A DNA stretch of 64,000 bases from Opitutia bacterium. GTDB taxonomy: Bacteria > Verrucomicrobiota > Verrucomicrobiia > Opitutales > Opitutaceae. Position numbers and translations under genes: made by a program. The notes under the pieces are model-generated. The model worked only from the letters and a program-made list of their open reading frames with translations. It was not told the DNA's origin and searched no databases. Below are positions 9,965-19,069 of the stretch, piece after piece (within the stretch, counting starts at the first letter, position 1; every line of letters starts with the position of its first letter). The stretch is taken from contig CANJIU010000008.1 of the NCBI GenBank assembly GCA_947474365.1, positions 1-64,000 on the forward strand, given 5' to 3'.

Positions 9965-10315
9965 GGGACGGGAAACGCTCACGCTGCGCGAAGTCCGCTC
10001 AAGTTCAACTCCCGGCTTGGTGAATTCCGGCGGGTGGCACAGCCCAATTTCCGCAAACAGGAGAAGGGACGCACCCGTCGCGCGGATTGAAACCGCCCCA
10101 AGCCGGGCGCTCAGCCCATTTTCCCGATCGAGGCGAATCGTCGACCAAAGTGAAAAAGAAGTTTGGTCCCTCCGACGACGTTCACGACCCAGCGCTCGGC
10201 TCGTCGCTCGCGACCGAATTTTTGGCTTAGGAGTCACCTCGGTTCCTCCTCCGCTCCCGCTGAACTCACATCCGGCTCCAAACTCCTCAAGGTCCCGTTT
10301 CCGATCAATCAACCG
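9965..10315. other. Intergenic stretch between sulfatase and M16 protease genes
   Basis: These 351 bases contain no supported gene, although the M16 frame is open across them. They must hold the M16 protease promoter. The one structured element is an inverted repeat, GACCAAA (10143-10149) and TTTGGTC (10162-10168), with a 12-base loop. It may be an operator or the end of the sulfatase transcript. Confidence 0.4.
10143..10168. promoter_or_regulatory. Perfect 7-bp inverted repeat upstream of the M16 gene
   Basis: GACCAAA is repeated in inverse orientation as TTTGGTC after 12 bases, in the non-coding stretch between two minus-strand genes. It could be an operator half-site pair or a weak transcription terminator. 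No run of T follows on either strand. The role is inferred from position only. Confidence 0.3.
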
Positions 10316-11833
10316 CTAGTCTTTTTTCGCCTTCCCCTTGGCGTTCGACGTTGGCGGTTTGCCACCAAACTTGGCCGCCCGATCGCGCTCGTGCAGGTCT
10401 GTCGAGGAAAACGTGCCCTCGACCACGAGCGTGTGCGCGGCCTTGGCGTATTCCTGGAGGCGCGAGAGAATATCCGGACGTGATTGCGCCAGATCCTTAG
10501 TTTCGCTGAGGTCGCTCGCCAAATCATACAGCTCCCACGGGGCGTTCGCCTTGGGCTGGATCGCTTTCCACGCGCCCATGCGCACCGCGGTCTGCCCGGT
10601 GAATTCCCAATACAGATACTCATGCTGCCCCTGCTTTCGGCCGGCCGCCGTTTCGCCGATGAGCTCGGGCAGGATGCTGATGCCGTCGATGTCGGCTGGG
10701 GCCCGCGCGCCGGCGAGTTCCGCAACGGTCGGCAATACGTCGGGGAAATACCATAGGAGATCGCTCACGCGGCCGGGCACAATTCGGCCCGGCCAGCGCG
10801 CCAGCACCGGAATACGCAGCCCGCCTTCATAGAGCGTGGTCTTCCGGCCCCGGAACTCGACCCCGGTCTTCGGATTCTTGTTGCCGCTGTGGACGCCACG
10901 CGGCTGCTCCGGCGACGCGAAGTAGTCGTTGGCGCCGTTGTCGCCACTGAACATGACGAGCGTGCGTTCCTCAATTCCGAGTTCCTTGAGCAGCGCGAGC
11001 ACCTCGCCCACCTGCCGGTCGAGCATCGTCACCATCGCGGCGTAGCGGCGGGCAGGTTCCGGCCACGGCTTGTCCTTGTAAAGGGCCCACGCGGCGTCGG
11101 TATCGGGAATGTCGAAATTGCCGTGCGGCGGCGTGAAGGGCAGATAGGCGAAGAAGGGCCGATCACGGTTCGCCCGGATGAACTTCATCGCCTCCGCGAA
11201 AATGACGTAGTGGGAGTAGGTCTTCCCGTCGCTGTTGCCGTGGTTGCCGGCGAGCGGCAGCTCCTCGCTGTTGCGGATGAGGTACGGCGGATAATACGAG
11301 TGCGCGTGCACCTGATCGTAGTAACCGATGAAGAGATCGAAGCCGTGCCGTTCCGGAACGCCCGTCGAACCACGTCCCCCGTTGCCCCACTTGCCGAATC
11401 CGCCGGTGGCGTAGCCGAGGGGTTTGAGGATCGACGCAATCGTCTGTTCCTCCGCCCGAAGCGGCGTGCCTCCCCCGTTCAGGCGCACCGACGTGTGCCC
11501 GCTGTGCTTGCCGGTGAGAAAGCAGCACCGCGTCGGCGCACACACCGTCGAGCCCGCCAGCCCCTGCGTGAAGCGAATTCCCTCCGCCGCCATCCGGTCG
11601 ATGTTGGGCGTCCGGATGTTGGGGTTTCCCATGTAGGACGGCTCGAAGTAGCCGAGTTCGTCCGCCATGATGTAGACGAAGTTGGGCTTGGCGGCGGCGG
11701 CGCGGACCGTGCCGGCGAGCACGAGCCCGGCGGTCAGCAGGGCGAATCGGACGAGCTGCGCGCGGCGCAAGGCGAGGCGAAATGAGTGCACGCCCGAAGC
11801 CTTGGGGAAAAGCCGCGGTCTTGGGAACTGCAA
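10316..11833 (-). CDS. Exported formylglycine-dependent sulfatase (arylsulfatase A-like)
   Basis: The protein has 505 residues and would hydrolyse sulfate esters, probably of a polysaccharide or glycan. The signature is C98-A-P-T-R102 followed by LTG; Cys98 would be converted to formylglycine. A signal peptide core (VRFALLTAGLVLAGTVRA) follows a rather long basic N-region, so a later GTG start at Val15 is possible. The N-terminal calcium-binding pair, usually Asp-Asp, is here Asp58-Glu59 (MADELGYFEPSYMG). Conserved HGNF and GDNGAND motifs are present. It lies 21 bases after the apiosidase-like gene, so the two form an operon. Confidence 0.93.
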   Translation of the reverse strand: MQFPRPRLFPKASGVHSFRLALRRAQLVRFALLTAGLVLAGTVRAAAAKPNFVYIMADELGYFEPSYMGNPNIRTPNIDRMAAEGIRFTQGLAGSTVCAPTRCCFLTGKHSGHTSVRLNGGGTPLRAEEQTIASILKPLGYATGGFGKWGNGGRGSTGVPERHGFDLFIGYYDQVHAHSYYPPYLIRNSEELPLAGNHGNSDGKTYSHYVIFAEAMKFIRANRDRPFFAYLPFTPPHGNFDIPDTDAAWALYKDKPWPEPARRYAAMVTMLDRQVGEVLALLKELGIEERTLVMFSGDNGANDYFASPEQPRGVHSGNKNPKTGVEFRGRKTTLYEGGLRIPVLARWPGRIVPGRVSDLLWYFPDVLPTVAELAGARAPADIDGISILPELIGETAAGRKQGQHEYLYWEFTGQTAVRMGAWKAIQPKANAPWELYDLASDLSETKDLAQSRPDILSRLQEYAKAAHTLVVEGTFSSTDLHERDRAAKFGGKPPTSNAKGKAKKD

Positions 11834-11854
11834 ACGAACGGTTCCCCTCCTGGC

Positions 11855-13402
11855 TCAGCGCCGCACGTGCAGCACCACGAGGCGACCGGCCCAAGCCTCG
11901 GGCGGGCGCATCTCCTGGGCGCCGGAATGAATCGGCCCGGCCGCCTCCCGCCGGTTCGTGAGCGGATCAAACCACTCCCCGCGCAGCGGGCCGCCGGCCT
12001 CCACCGTCAGCGTGAAGGCCCGCGCCTGCTTCAGGCAGACGACGTATTCGACGCCCGGATTCGCGAGGACCCAGCCGTCAGGCGCCACGTTCTCCAGCGG
12101 GGCCAGCTGCCAATACCGCGTCGTTTCGAAAAACGCGCGGAGTTGTTTGAAATAGGTATAGCCCTTCGGCTCGTCGTCGGGGCGAAGGACGTCCCAGGCG
12201 GTGTAGGTGTAGTAATAGGCGGTGTAACCGCCGGCCATCGCAATCTCCCACGCGCGGGTGACGAATTCCTCCGGGGTGTGCGCCGCGTGGTAGGTCTTGT
12301 CCTCGGGACCGAGCGGCCCCTGCTCGTAACCGAACTCGACATTGGCGACGGGCCACGCGCGGCGGGCGCGCTGGACGAGGATCTTTTCCCGGAATTTTCC
12401 GTGCTGCTGGTCGGTGCGGAAATCCGTCAGCGCGTCCCAGGCACCCGCGTCATTATTGCCGTCGTCATCATGCACGGTCGTGAGGTGACGATAGGCGTCC
12501 TGTTCACGGACGAAGCGCATCCGACCCTGTTTGTAGGCGAGGTCCTTCTCGTTGTGCGCCTCCTTCGAGAAATCCCAGATCAGATTCGGGTAGGCGGCGT
12601 AGCGGGCAACGATGGTGCGGAAGTACAGATCGTCCTCCGGCGATCCGCGCTCCGGCCAGCGGACCTTCTTGTTGTAAACCTTCAGCATGATGTGTGCGTT
12701 GATCCCGCGCGCGGCGAGTTCCTGGATGACGCGATCGTAATGCTGCCAGAACGCGGGGTTGAGCCGGTCGTGCCGCGGCGCGGCGACATCGCCCGCCCAA
12801 GGCGAGAGCGGCGGCGGGCCGTAGTCGTCATCACCGGTCTTGCCAGGCCGCCAGTTCGTGTCGAAGGCGAAGAGGTTCAGCAGAACGTGATTGAAGCCGT
12901 GCGCCGCCAGCCGATCGAGAAAGCGCGTCACGGTCGGCACGGCGGGGTTGCCGGTATCGAGGGCCCAGAGCCAGTCGCATTCGTAGGCGAGGAGAAAGAA
13001 TCGTGTCCCGTCCTCGTAGACGAAGTGATGCGGATGCGCCGGATCGACGCGTAGGGCTCCATGGGTGTTGGGCGGAAGGGCGCCGGTGCAGGTGAAGGTC
13101 GCCGTGCGCCCGTCGAGTTCCGGCAGATCCGACCGGGTGGTGAGCGTCCAGGCGCCGGCCTGCGGCGCCGAAACGCGGACCTTCCACGTGCCGTTCCCGT
13201 CGTAAAACCCAGGCTGGGCAAACGTGCGGCCGTCCGGTCCCCTGACCATGGCGGTGAAGCGGACTTGGAAGGGATTCTCCACTGCCGTCCGGGCGGCGAA
13301 CGCGAAATCGTGCGGAGACCAGCGGGCGAGCCGCACCGCGGACTCGGCGGCGAAGGCGGCGTGGAGGGCAAGAACGAACGCGCAGAGGAGGAAGCGAATC
13401 AT
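11855..13402 (-). CDS. Secreted apiosidase-like glycoside hydrolase (DUF5060 + DUF4038 type)
   Basis: The protein has 515 residues with the signal peptide MIRFLLCAFVLALHAAFA. Residues about 25-110 form an Ig-like N-terminal domain (PFQVRFTAMVRGPDG, GTWKVRVSAP). Residues 115-430 form a TIM-barrel with features of the apiosidase-like family. E281 in WDFSKEAHNE and E356 in VANVEFGYE sit where the acid/base and nucleophile glutamates are expected. The C-terminal 80 residues resemble the small collagen-binding-like beta domain that closes this family. It lies 21 bases upstream of the sulfatase, suggesting that both act on a sulfated or branched glycan. The substrate is unknown. Confidence 0.82.
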   Translation of the reverse strand: MIRFLLCAFVLALHAAFAAESAVRLARWSPHDFAFAARTAVENPFQVRFTAMVRGPDGRTFAQPGFYDGNGTWKVRVSAPQAGAWTLTTRSDLPELDGRTATFTCTGALPPNTHGALRVDPAHPHHFVYEDGTRFFLLAYECDWLWALDTGNPAVPTVTRFLDRLAAHGFNHVLLNLFAFDTNWRPGKTGDDDYGPPPLSPWAGDVAAPRHDRLNPAFWQHYDRVIQELAARGINAHIMLKVYNKKVRWPERGSPEDDLYFRTIVARYAAYPNLIWDFSKEAHNEKDLAYKQGRMRFVREQDAYRHLTTVHDDDGNNDAGAWDALTDFRTDQQHGKFREKILVQRARRAWPVANVEFGYEQGPLGPEDKTYHAAHTPEEFVTRAWEIAMAGGYTAYYYTYTAWDVLRPDDEPKGYTYFKQLRAFFETTRYWQLAPLENVAPDGWVLANPGVEYVVCLKQARAFTLTVEAGGPLRGEWFDPLTNRREAAGPIHSGAQEMRPPEAWAGRLVVLHVRR

Positions 13403-13872
13403 GGCGGGGAGTGGGACAGGGGAAGAGGTTGAGGGATCGAAAACGAGGCAGGCGGTCGTCGGGGAACCTCGGTTACGGAGCGACGGTGGCGTCGACGACC
13501 AATTGGACGTCCGGATTTAAAGCACCGTCGCCATTTTGGGGTTCGAACTTTCTCGGCTGCGCCGCGGCACCGCGACGACCACCCTGCGGCTGGGGACGGT
13601 CGTGACGGTAGTAGCCGCCCATCAACTCGGCGCAGACCAGGGAGCGGCGGGCAATCGCGTTGGCGCGCATGGAGTGTCGCGAGCAGCACAATTAAACGCG
13701 CCGCAATTGACGAGCGTGGACTTCCAGCGCCCCGAAAGCCGCAGTCATACCCGGCACGTTGAGCGTGCGACCTGCGTGTCGCCGTGACAATCCGACGCCA
13801 GGCTTCGCCCTCCGGCGAAGGGCAGGAGGACGTCCGGTTACTTGGCCGGAGTCTCGACCCCGGCGAGTCGCT
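13403..13872. other. Intergenic stretch with one doubtful small gene
   Basis: These 470 bases lie between two minus-strand genes. They contain the promoter of the glycosidase-sulfatase pair, the doubtful small frame at 13473-13691, and a 7-bp hairpin CTTCGCC-CTC-GGCGAAG near 13802-13818, just past the P450 stop, that may end the receptor-SGNH-P450 transcript. No T-tract follows it. Confidence 0.4.
13473..13691 (-). CDS. Hypothetical small protein (doubtful)
   Basis: A 72-codon frame that I do not recognise. It has no signal peptide or membrane segment. The C-terminal half is Gln/Pro/Gly-rich and hydrophilic, ending QLVVDATVAP before a TAA stop. In favour: it fills an otherwise empty gap on the same strand as its neighbours. 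Against: the N-terminus has several Arg/Cys codons typical of GC-rich shadow frames, and there is no ribosome binding site. It may be chance. Confidence 0.22.
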   Translation of the reverse strand: MCCSRHSMRANAIARRSLVCAELMGGYYRHDRPQPQGGRRGAAAQPRKFEPQNGDGALNPDVQLVVDATVAP

Positions 13873-15054
13873 TCATGGCGCCGGCAAGGACCCGACGGAA
13901 ATGGGGGGCGTGGTCCGCGGAGCCAGCTTGACCGTCAGCGACTCGTACCCGTTCGAGCGCTGGTAGCGCTCCTCGGTTTCAACCTGCTCCTTCGCGGCAA
14001 GCACGTGGATGCCTTCGACGCGGGCCACGAGCGCCTGCAGCAGGCTGCGCACGATCAAACGCGCGTGCGGAGCGCCAAGGCAGAGGTGCGTGCCAAAGCC
14101 GAATGAGAGGTGCGGGTTGGGCTTGCGGTCAAGGCGCACCTCCTCCGGTGAGTCGAACACCGTCTCGTCGAAATTCGCCGCCGCCCAGCCCAGCGAAACG
14201 CGTCCGTTCGCCGGGACCGTGACTCCATGAACCTCGGTCGCGACCGGACACACGCGACCAATGTGGGTAAGTGGCATGAAGGCGCGGAAGAATTCCTCGG
14301 CCGCGTGAACGATACGCCGCGGGTCCGCGCGCAGAAATGCAAGCGCGTCGGGATTCCGACCGAAATACGCGACGATATTGGAGATGCTATGGATGACCGT
14401 GTCGCGTCCGCCGGCGAAGGTCAGATTGCCAAAGCCCATCATTTCATCCCGCGTCAGCACCCGGCCACGATAAGTGGCCTTCGTCAGCGCGCTGAAGAAA
14501 TCCTCCCCCGGATTCGCCTCGGCCCGGTCGAACTGTGCGTGCAGATAATTTTCGAGGGACGTGCCTTTCTTGAACTCGCCACCGGTGACCTTGAACACGT
14601 GCATGCCCCAACTGATGTAGGTCGCCGCCTCCGACTCCGGCACGTTGAGGAGATACGACAGAGCGTGCGATTGAATCGGCAGCGCAAACTCATTCACGAT
14701 CTCGACTGACTCCCGGCTTAACGCGGCGGAAAGCCTCCCTTGGATCAGCGAATCTACCTTCGCGATCACGTCAGGCTGCTTGGCCCGGGCAAAGAACGGC
14801 TCGACGATCGCGCGATACTCAGTGTGCTCCGGCGGATTGGTCTCGATGGGCAATTGCCTCATCGTCCGGACCGCTTCCTCGGACGGAATGGGCACGCGGA
14901 ACGGCGCGTCCGAACTGAACGTCTGCCAGTCCCTGGCCGCTTTGCGCACGTCTTCATGGCGCAGGATCATGGGCACGTTTTCGCCCTGGAAGGGGCACAT
15001 CAGGACGCCGTCTTTTTGGCGGGCCTCGCGAAAGGGATCAGGAACGGTGCTCAT
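13873..15054 (-). CDS. Cytochrome P450, soluble bacterial type
   Basis: The protein has 393 residues, starting at MSTVPDPFREARQ. The frame is open further upstream, but the extra residues would run into the preceding gene; a start 48 bases earlier (MSPPAPSYYF) is the only serious alternative. The I-helix is LTFAGGRDTVIHS, slightly altered from the usual AGxDTT. The ExxR pair is in AAEEFFRAF and the heme ligand is Cys325 in FGFGTHLCLGAPHAR. The many PPEHTEYR-type features place it with soluble class I P450s that need a ferredoxin partner; no ferredoxin or reductase gene is adjacent. It follows the SGNH hydrolase by 64 bases, which suggests that it oxidises a compound taken up and hydrolysed by the products of the preceding genes. 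Confidence 0.93.
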   Translation of the reverse strand: MSTVPDPFREARQKDGVLMCPFQGENVPMILRHEDVRKAARDWQTFSSDAPFRVPIPSEEAVRTMRQLPIETNPPEHTEYRAIVEPFFARAKQPDVIAKVDSLIQGRLSAALSRESVEIVNEFALPIQSHALSYLLNVPESEAATYISWGMHVFKVTGGEFKKGTSLENYLHAQFDRAEANPGEDFFSALTKATYRGRVLTRDEMMGFGNLTFAGGRDTVIHSISNIVAYFGRNPDALAFLRADPRRIVHAAEEFFRAFMPLTHIGRVCPVATEVHGVTVPANGRVSLGWAAANFDETVFDSPEEVRLDRKPNPHLSFGFGTHLCLGAPHARLIVRSLLQALVARVEGIHVLAAKEQVETEERYQRSNGYESLTVKLAPRTTPPISVGSLPAP

Positions 15055-15118
15055 GTGAATTCGGCCATGATAGAAATAGTAAGACGGCGCAGGAGGCGAC
15101 ATTTGTCCGACTCTTGGC

Positions 15119-15967
15119 TCAAAAAAGGCGAGCCACGAGCCGCTGTAGTTTGGCGGCGAAGAATTCGTAGCCGGCATCCGGCGCGAGGTGGATGTTGTCC
15201 GTTTGGAAAAGTCCCCGCTTGAGAGTGCCATCCGCCTCGATCATCTCAGGCCAAAGATCGAGGACGTGCACCTTGGGATCGCGCTCGAGTTGCATCGCAC
15301 GAAGCGCGGCGTTGGTCTGCTGGATACCCTCGTAAAAGGCATGCCCCGGGGCGTGGGCGGGGAAAATCGTCGCGACGATCAGTTCGGCGCGCGGAAATTT
15401 GGCGCGGAGGTTTTCGACGCAAGCTGCGATCCCTTGCGCGGCGGCGGCAATGCCGGTCTCACGGACGAAAAACATGTTGTTGTTGCCGATCAGCAGCACA
15501 ATGAACCGCGGCTCCAACCCCGCCACTCCGCCGTGGTTGAGACGCCACAGCACATTCTGCGTCTTGTCGCCGGCGATGCCGAGATTGATGGTCTTTTCGC
15601 GACCGAAATGTTTTTGCCACGCGGCATTGAGCGGCTGGCCGTCCAACACGCTGCCCCATTGCTGGGTGATGCTGTCGCCCACCAGCAGAATATTGATCGG
15701 CCCACGATTAGCCTGCACATGGTCGACCAGTTTGGCGTGAGCGTCCAGCCACCGGGATCCACCCCAATGCCCGGCCGATGGCGTAACAGGCCAGAGCGTC
15801 GGTAAATATTTCTTCTCGTCTGCTCCCGGCCGTCGCTCGTGTTCCGGACGCAGGGCGTAGTTCATTTCGGCCGCGGTCAAAGGCCAGCCGCCGGATTGCG
15901 GTTCGACACCATTGCCGAGCGAGGTGACGTGCAGGACGGCGAGGGAAAGAAAGACCGTTGGCTTCAT
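15119..15967 (-). CDS. Secreted SGNH/GDSL hydrolase (PAF-acetylhydrolase-like)
   Basis: This 282-residue esterase or deacetylase has the signal peptide MKPTVFLSLAVLHVTSLGNG. The four blocks of the SGNH family are present: nucleophile Ser99 in LLVGDSITQQWG, Gly in GIAGDKTQN, Asn in LIGNNNMFF, and the Asp/His pair in DNIHLAPDAGYEF. The arrangement resembles PAF-acetylhydrolase-like and sialate or acetylxylan esterases of environmental bacteria. It starts 33 bases after the TonB receptor stop on the same strand, so it is very likely cotranscribed and acts on ester groups of the substrate before or during uptake. Confidence 0.9.
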   Translation of the reverse strand: MKPTVFLSLAVLHVTSLGNGVEPQSGGWPLTAAEMNYALRPEHERRPGADEKKYLPTLWPVTPSAGHWGGSRWLDAHAKLVDHVQANRGPINILLVGDSITQQWGSVLDGQPLNAAWQKHFGREKTINLGIAGDKTQNVLWRLNHGGVAGLEPRFIVLLIGNNNMFFVRETGIAAAAQGIAACVENLRAKFPRAELIVATIFPAHAPGHAFYEGIQQTNAALRAMQLERDPKVHVLDLWPEMIEADGTLKRGLFQTDNIHLAPDAGYEFFAAKLQRLVARLF

Positions 15968-16000
15968 CCGTCCGGAGTTCGTCGATTTCGCGCCTGGTCG

Positions 16001-18685
16001 TCAAAACCGATACGTCGCCGCCAGTGCCGCCTTTCGGGCGTCGAGGTAATAGAGGGCGGTGCGCAAGGTCCGGTTTTGAAACGTATTCGTCCCGGTGTAA
16101 ATCGGGTCGGCGTGGTCCAGAAGATTGGTGATGTTAAACTGCAAGTCGACCGGACGGCTGCCGAACCGGAGCGCACAACCGAGCGACAGGTTAATCGTGT
16201 GATAGCCGTCGCTGTAGATGTAGTCGTAGGAACGGTTGATTTGATTGCCGATCACGCTCGGCCCTTGCCACGCCACCCCACCGCCGAAGCGCAAGCCCTT
16301 CAACCGCCCCGTCGACACGGAATACATCGCGAACACGCTGCCTGTGTAGTCGGGCGTATTGTTCAACACGCGACCTTCATTCGCGTTGCTCATCGTCGTT
16401 TCGATTGACGCGATGTCCGTGGCAATCTGCGCCCGGTTCGGATTGGCGGGGTTCGCCGCGCCCGCGCGCCACTCCGCAATGTTGCTGGCATAGTAGCGGC
16501 GCAGACCCGGGACGGTGTTGGTTTGTTCGGTCCGCGGCTTGGCAAGATTGCCCCGCAAGCGGAGATTTTTACCGAGATTCGCGGTGAGGTCCAACTCCAC
16601 CCCGCGGCCCGCGTAATCGAGACTGTCGCGATAGTTGGTCAGCGCCGGGTCCACCTGAAGCTCACTCTTGTTCAGGTTGGTCCAGATGCGATTAATCGCG
16701 GCGGACTGATACTGCAGCAGACGCCCCTTCTCCTGCATGGTGTACCAGCCGAGCGAGCCCACGATCCGATCATCGGCGAGCCGGAAACGCACTCCGCCCG
16801 AGTAGGAATGGGACTTCGTCGGACCGAACACTTCGCCGTTCAGTCCGCGGCCGCCACTCGTCGCCGGGTTGAAGGTCTCGGCATAATTGCCGTAAATGCC
16901 GAGCGGCCGAATCGGGAAAAACACGAGGCCACCCGAGGACGTCAACGGACGGGCCGAAGCATCCTGCCAGGCCTGCGAGGTAAAACGGCCCGCGGCGTCG
17001 CGCGTCGCACCGTCGCGCTGGCGTTGCTGGTAGTCGTCCAACCGCATCCCCGCGACAACGCTGATTCGGTCTTCCCAAAACTCTGCGACCGTCGCGACCT
17101 GCGCACTGGCGATGGTCTGGATTACGCGCTGGTCGGTGGTGCGCAACGTCTCCCACTTGTTCACCGCATCGTCCGGCGGAGGCACGAAACGCGGCTGCGG
17201 CTCATCCCAATAGATGCGGAAGATCGGCTCGTTGACGGTCGCGTTGATCAAGGGATTCGCCGGGTTGTTGTTTCGCCCGATCACAAAGGTCTCGAAATCC
17301 GTGATCTCGCGGCGGCGGAACAGGAAGGCGTTGACCCGCTGATTCCAGCGACGCACCGGCAGCTTGTAGGCGAGCGCGGTCCGCAAATCGAAGTGATCGG
17401 TGTCCTGTTTATACCAGCGCCAGGGACTCTCGCCGTAGATTTTCCCGACCTTGGGATTCGGCGTGCCGTCGGGCAGCACGGCGTTCACGTCCACAAAGGA
17501 GCCGTCCCATTTTTGATTCCGGGCGTGGCGCGCGTTCTGCACAAATTGCATAGCAAACTCAGCCACGAAATCGCGGCCGAGTTGCTGTTCGAAGGTCCCG
17601 TTCAGGAGATAATGCCGGATGTCGCCGGTGCCGTTGCGCGGCTGAACACTCAGATTGCGCGGCAACGGAGCGATGGCCGGCACCACGGCCCGCACCTCGG
17701 GCGCATTCGCCAGGCTCGTGCCGGTGGAACGACCGAAGTTCAGGAGATTCTGCACCCGGCCGCTTTGGCTCGGGCTCCAGATCAAGGTGTCGGTGGTGAG
17801 CCGGGTGACTCCCGCCCCCGCAGGCACCGCGGCGGTCAAGGGCGCAAGGACGCGGTAGGTGCCGTTGTAATTGGAAAGATTGTCGCGAAAGAACGGCGGC
17901 GGATAGTTGGTCGACGATTTTCCGTATTCGCCTTCGAACCGCAATTCGCCCTGCGCCCAAGGACGATGCAGAGCTGCGACGTCCACAGCGCTGCGGTGGT
18001 CAAATTTCCGCTCGATCCAATAGCGAGCTTCCTGCCCAAAGGCGTTGGTGCGCACCGCGGTCGTGGCGCTGAGGGCACGATTGACATCGAGTGCACCGTA
18101 GAGAGAGCCCTCAGAATCGCCCCGCAGCGTAAACTCGCCGAAGCTCTTTCCGGTGCGCGCTCGCTTGGTCATCGTGTTGAGCCCGCCGCCGAGGGCGCCG
18201 TCGCCGAAGAGCAGGGAGTTCGGACCGCGCAGTCCCTCAAGCCGCTCGATGATGTAGCCGTCCACCGGCCGGGTGACACGGAAGTAGTTCCGCATCTGCA
18301 CGCTTGCCGGCAGCCCGCGGAAAATCGACTGATTGTGGCCGAAGTCGGTCGTCACCACGGGCGAGGTCTGCCCCATTGACGTCATGTAGGGCGCCGCGTC
18401 GAGGTAATCGAGCGCTCCGATATCGCGAAGAAAATCCTTCGTCAGCACGGTCACGTCGGCCGGGGTCTTGATGAGTTCCGTGTTCACCCGGCCACCCGCC
18501 AGCGAATGCGTCGCGGCGTAACCTTGGTCCTGATCGACGGCGACGAGAAAGGGGGAGAGCGTAAACTCGGGTTCCTTGGTCGACGTCGCGGCGGCCGTTG
18601 ACTGCCCCGCCAACTGCGCGAGCGCAGCCATCCGGAAACTCCAGAACAGCGCGAGACAACAAACGACGGGAACGAAGGATTTCAT
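16001..18685 (-). CDS. TonB-dependent receptor
   Basis: The protein has 894 residues, starting at MKSFVPVVCCLALFWSF, a signal peptide; an earlier in-frame ATG at 18733 is not needed. Near residue 40, FTLSPFLVA is a TonB-box-like segment. The plug domain follows, with TPADVTVLTKDFLRDI and ERLEGLRGPNSLLFGDGALGG. The barrel ends in AALAATYRF with a terminal Phe. The TPADVTVLTKDF pattern is typical of the verrucomicrobial receptor group related to siderophore receptors, but iron transport cannot be claimed. It is first in a minus-strand run with the SGNH hydrolase and P450 genes. Confidence 0.94.
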   Translation of the reverse strand: MKSFVPVVCCLALFWSFRMAALAQLAGQSTAAATSTKEPEFTLSPFLVAVDQDQGYAATHSLAGGRVNTELIKTPADVTVLTKDFLRDIGALDYLDAAPYMTSMGQTSPVVTTDFGHNQSIFRGLPASVQMRNYFRVTRPVDGYIIERLEGLRGPNSLLFGDGALGGGLNTMTKRARTGKSFGEFTLRGDSEGSLYGALDVNRALSATTAVRTNAFGQEARYWIERKFDHRSAVDVAALHRPWAQGELRFEGEYGKSSTNYPPPFFRDNLSNYNGTYRVLAPLTAAVPAGAGVTRLTTDTLIWSPSQSGRVQNLLNFGRSTGTSLANAPEVRAVVPAIAPLPRNLSVQPRNGTGDIRHYLLNGTFEQQLGRDFVAEFAMQFVQNARHARNQKWDGSFVDVNAVLPDGTPNPKVGKIYGESPWRWYKQDTDHFDLRTALAYKLPVRRWNQRVNAFLFRRREITDFETFVIGRNNNPANPLINATVNEPIFRIYWDEPQPRFVPPPDDAVNKWETLRTTDQRVIQTIASAQVATVAEFWEDRISVVAGMRLDDYQQRQRDGATRDAAGRFTSQAWQDASARPLTSSGGLVFFPIRPLGIYGNYAETFNPATSGGRGLNGEVFGPTKSHSYSGGVRFRLADDRIVGSLGWYTMQEKGRLLQYQSAAINRIWTNLNKSELQVDPALTNYRDSLDYAGRGVELDLTANLGKNLRLRGNLAKPRTEQTNTVPGLRRYYASNIAEWRAGAANPANPNRAQIATDIASIETTMSNANEGRVLNNTPDYTGSVFAMYSVSTGRLKGLRFGGGVAWQGPSVIGNQINRSYDYIYSDGYHTINLSLGCALRFGSRPVDLQFNITNLLDHADPIYTGTNTFQNRTLRTALYYLDARKAALAATYRF

Positions 18686-19069
18686 GATGGGGTTTGAAAA
18701 TCGTGGTGAGGGGGCACCGGACGTCGTGACCATGGAACCGCAGCATCGTTGGGTCTTGTCGCCAAATTAACGATCGAAAAAAATCGGCCGGACGAGCGCG
18801 CGCATTTCAGTTCCATTCCGAATCCGAGTCGACGGGTCGAGCGACGACGCGGAGCGACCGTTGCGCCAAAAACGATCCATGCAGAGGAGGAACTGACTTG
18901 GAGCGGGGCGGTTTGACCCAACCACCGCGCCGACTTCGAACTCGCGACTTGACCGCCTGAAGGACGCGACGTTGGCTGCGGGCAACAGGTGGCCCACGCA
19001 TCCCATTCGCGAAACGAGCTCCTGGAAAATCGAAACTGGCGCTCCCCCAAAGCCCCCGCGGTCTCCTCC
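18686..19069. other. Divergent intergenic region between TonB receptor and a secreted protein gene
   Basis: These 384 bases separate divergently transcribed genes and must hold both promoters. An A/T-rich patch (AAATTAACGATCGAAAAAAATCGG, 18764-18786) stands out from the GC-rich surroundings and is the best candidate for the receptor's promoter. No clear operator or riboswitch fold could be recognised. Confidence 0.35.

Noticed and set aside
7946..10090. Long plus-strand reading frame (714 codons) opposite the M16 protease
   Set aside because: Composition is Arg/His/Pro-rich, with no domain. It is the GC-driven shadow of a gene with clear zinc and signal-peptide motifs.
9965..10312. N-terminal extension of the M16 protease by 116 residues
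   Set aside because: The extension would bury a good signal peptide, and it has no protein-like composition.
11786..13054. 422-codon plus-strand frame opposite the apiosidase-like gene
   Set aside because: Shadow frame without a recognisable domain.
13536..13560. GGTTCGAAC, a tRNA T-loop-like string
   Set aside because: No acceptor stem, D-arm or anticodon arm can be folded around it.
16523..18379. 618-codon plus-strand frame opposite the TonB receptor
   Set aside because: Antisense shadow; the minus-strand receptor has plug and barrel motifs and a terminal Phe.
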